DNA of 7,265 nt, taken from the NCBI GenBank assembly GCA_002329545.1, contig DCTJ01000040.1, positions 8,596 through 15,860 on the forward strand. The letters run 5' to 3'. Each line of letters opens with the position of its first letter. Position 1 is the first letter of the stretch. Below the pieces are notes generated by a model. That model saw nothing but the letters and a program-made list of their open reading frames with translations. It ran no database searches and was not told where the DNA came from. The position numbers and the translations under genes are program-made. Shown in pieces: positions 7,066-7,265 of this stretch. Source of the stretch: Candidatus Omnitrophica bacterium UBA1443. Its GTDB lineage: Bacteria; Omnitrophota; Omnitrophia; Omnitrophales; Aquincolibacteriaceae.

Positions 7066-7095
7066 CATTTTGACACGTTCGATTGTGCCGAAATG
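7066..7095 (-). promoter_or_regulatory. Dyad, candidate upstream activator sequence for the sigma-54 promoter
   Basis: Inverted repeat with 11-nt arms, CATTTCGGCAC and GTGTCAAAATG on the minus strand, separated by 8 nt; 9 of 11 positions are complementary. It is centred about 135 bp upstream of the predicted dnaK start, within the usual range for enhancer sites of sigma-54 activators, and its size suits a dimer with Fis-type helix-turn-helix domains. As RNA it would also fold (10 of 11 pairs with one G-U), but no U-run follows, so it is unlikely to be an intrinsic terminator for the upstream gene. The site is inferred from symmetry and position. Confidence 0.5.
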
Positions 7096-7136
7096 ACAGA
7101 CCCAAATCAAAGAGAAAATGACTTTCAAAACGACGC

Positions 7137-7265
7137 TCAAACCTCCAACTGATATTCCTCTATTTTCCGGTATAAAGTCCGTCGGGAAATCCCCAGTTTT
7201 TCCGCCGCTTTCGATTTATTTCCACGGGTTTCCTTGAGGGTTTCGCGAATCATTTCTTTTTCCGC
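7137..7265 (-). CDS. C-terminal end of a sigma-54-dependent transcriptional activator (Fis-type HTH)
   Basis: The last 42 codons and the TGA stop (7137-7139) of a gene that enters from the right edge; it has no start in the window. The peptide (EMIRETLKETRGNKSKAAEKL, then GISRRTLYRKIEEYQLEV) is the Fis-type helix-turn-helix that ends NtrC-family activators. The recognition helix is in SRRTLYRKI, and the stop comes at the usual distance after it. The family binds enhancers as dimers and uses an AAA+ domain with a GAFTGA loop to open sigma-54 promoters; those parts, and any receiver or sensor domain, are outside the window. The gene points towards dnaK and ends 42 nt before the dyad at 7066-7095 and about 165 nt before the sigma-54 promoter, so dnaK is a natural candidate target. 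Confidence 0.85.
   Translation of the reverse strand, partial: AEKEMIRETLKETRGNKSKAAEKLGISRRTLYRKIEEYQLEV

Noticed and set aside
7066..7095. The upstream dyad as an intrinsic terminator for the activator gene
   Set aside because: The stem is AT-rich at its base, has a mismatch, and is not followed by a U-run in the transcribed direction.
6898..7136. CIRCE element or sigma-32 heat-shock promoter upstream of dnaK
   Set aside because: I looked for TTAGCACTC with its 9-nt-spaced inverse and for CTTGAA/CCCAT-like boxes on the minus strand and found no acceptable match.

Overview
All seven genes supported in this 7.3 kb window lie on the minus strand, so the biology reads from right to left. The layout suggests a Gram-negative-type bacterium of moderate GC content. 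DnaK carries the N-terminal insertion typical of Gram-negative DnaKs, two proteins have Sec-type signal peptides followed by a single membrane span, and sigma-54 regulation is evident. The lineage cannot be fixed from the sequence alone; a deltaproteobacterium-like group or an uncultured phylum such as Omnitrophota would fit, but this is a weak inference.

Right edge (7137-7265): the last 42 codons of a sigma-54-dependent activator (bacterial enhancer-binding protein), showing its Fis-type helix-turn-helix. Next is a 239-bp non-coding region (6898-7136) that looks like a complete sigma-54 control region. It has a near-perfect -24/-12 promoter (6956-6972), a dyad of 11-nt arms centred about 135 bp upstream of the predicted start (7066-7095), and an AT-rich imperfect palindrome just upstream of the -24 box. 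The promoter faces dnaK.

Operon (6897 down to 1, running off the left edge): dnaK (4969-6897); a secreted/anchored protein of BatD-like layout, probably starting at a TTG codon (4062-4934); a MoxR-family AAA+ ATPase (2988-3977); a DUF58 protein with a von Willebrand A (VWA) fold and a GTG start (2044-2916); a second signal peptide-Ig-like-TM-helical protein of the BatD/DUF4381 kind (1097-2047); BatA (108-1100); and the first 40 codons of a probable BatB (1-120). The last four overlap by 4, 4 and 13 bp, so they are almost certainly co-translated. The earlier gaps are 34, 84 and 71 bp and hold no convincing terminator, though two contain hairpins.

The moxR-DUF58-BatD-like-batA-batB set is the classic Bat (aerotolerance) module: a MoxR AAA+ ATPase thought to act as a chaperone together with MIDAS-bearing VWA proteins at the inner membrane. 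The unusual part is its head. The general chaperone DnaK comes first, and the whole unit appears to be driven by a sigma-54 promoter next to a gene for a sigma-54 activator, rather than by CIRCE/HrcA or sigma-32. The main hypothesis is a sigma-54-switched operon for envelope or redox protein quality control joining Hsp70 to MoxR/VWA.
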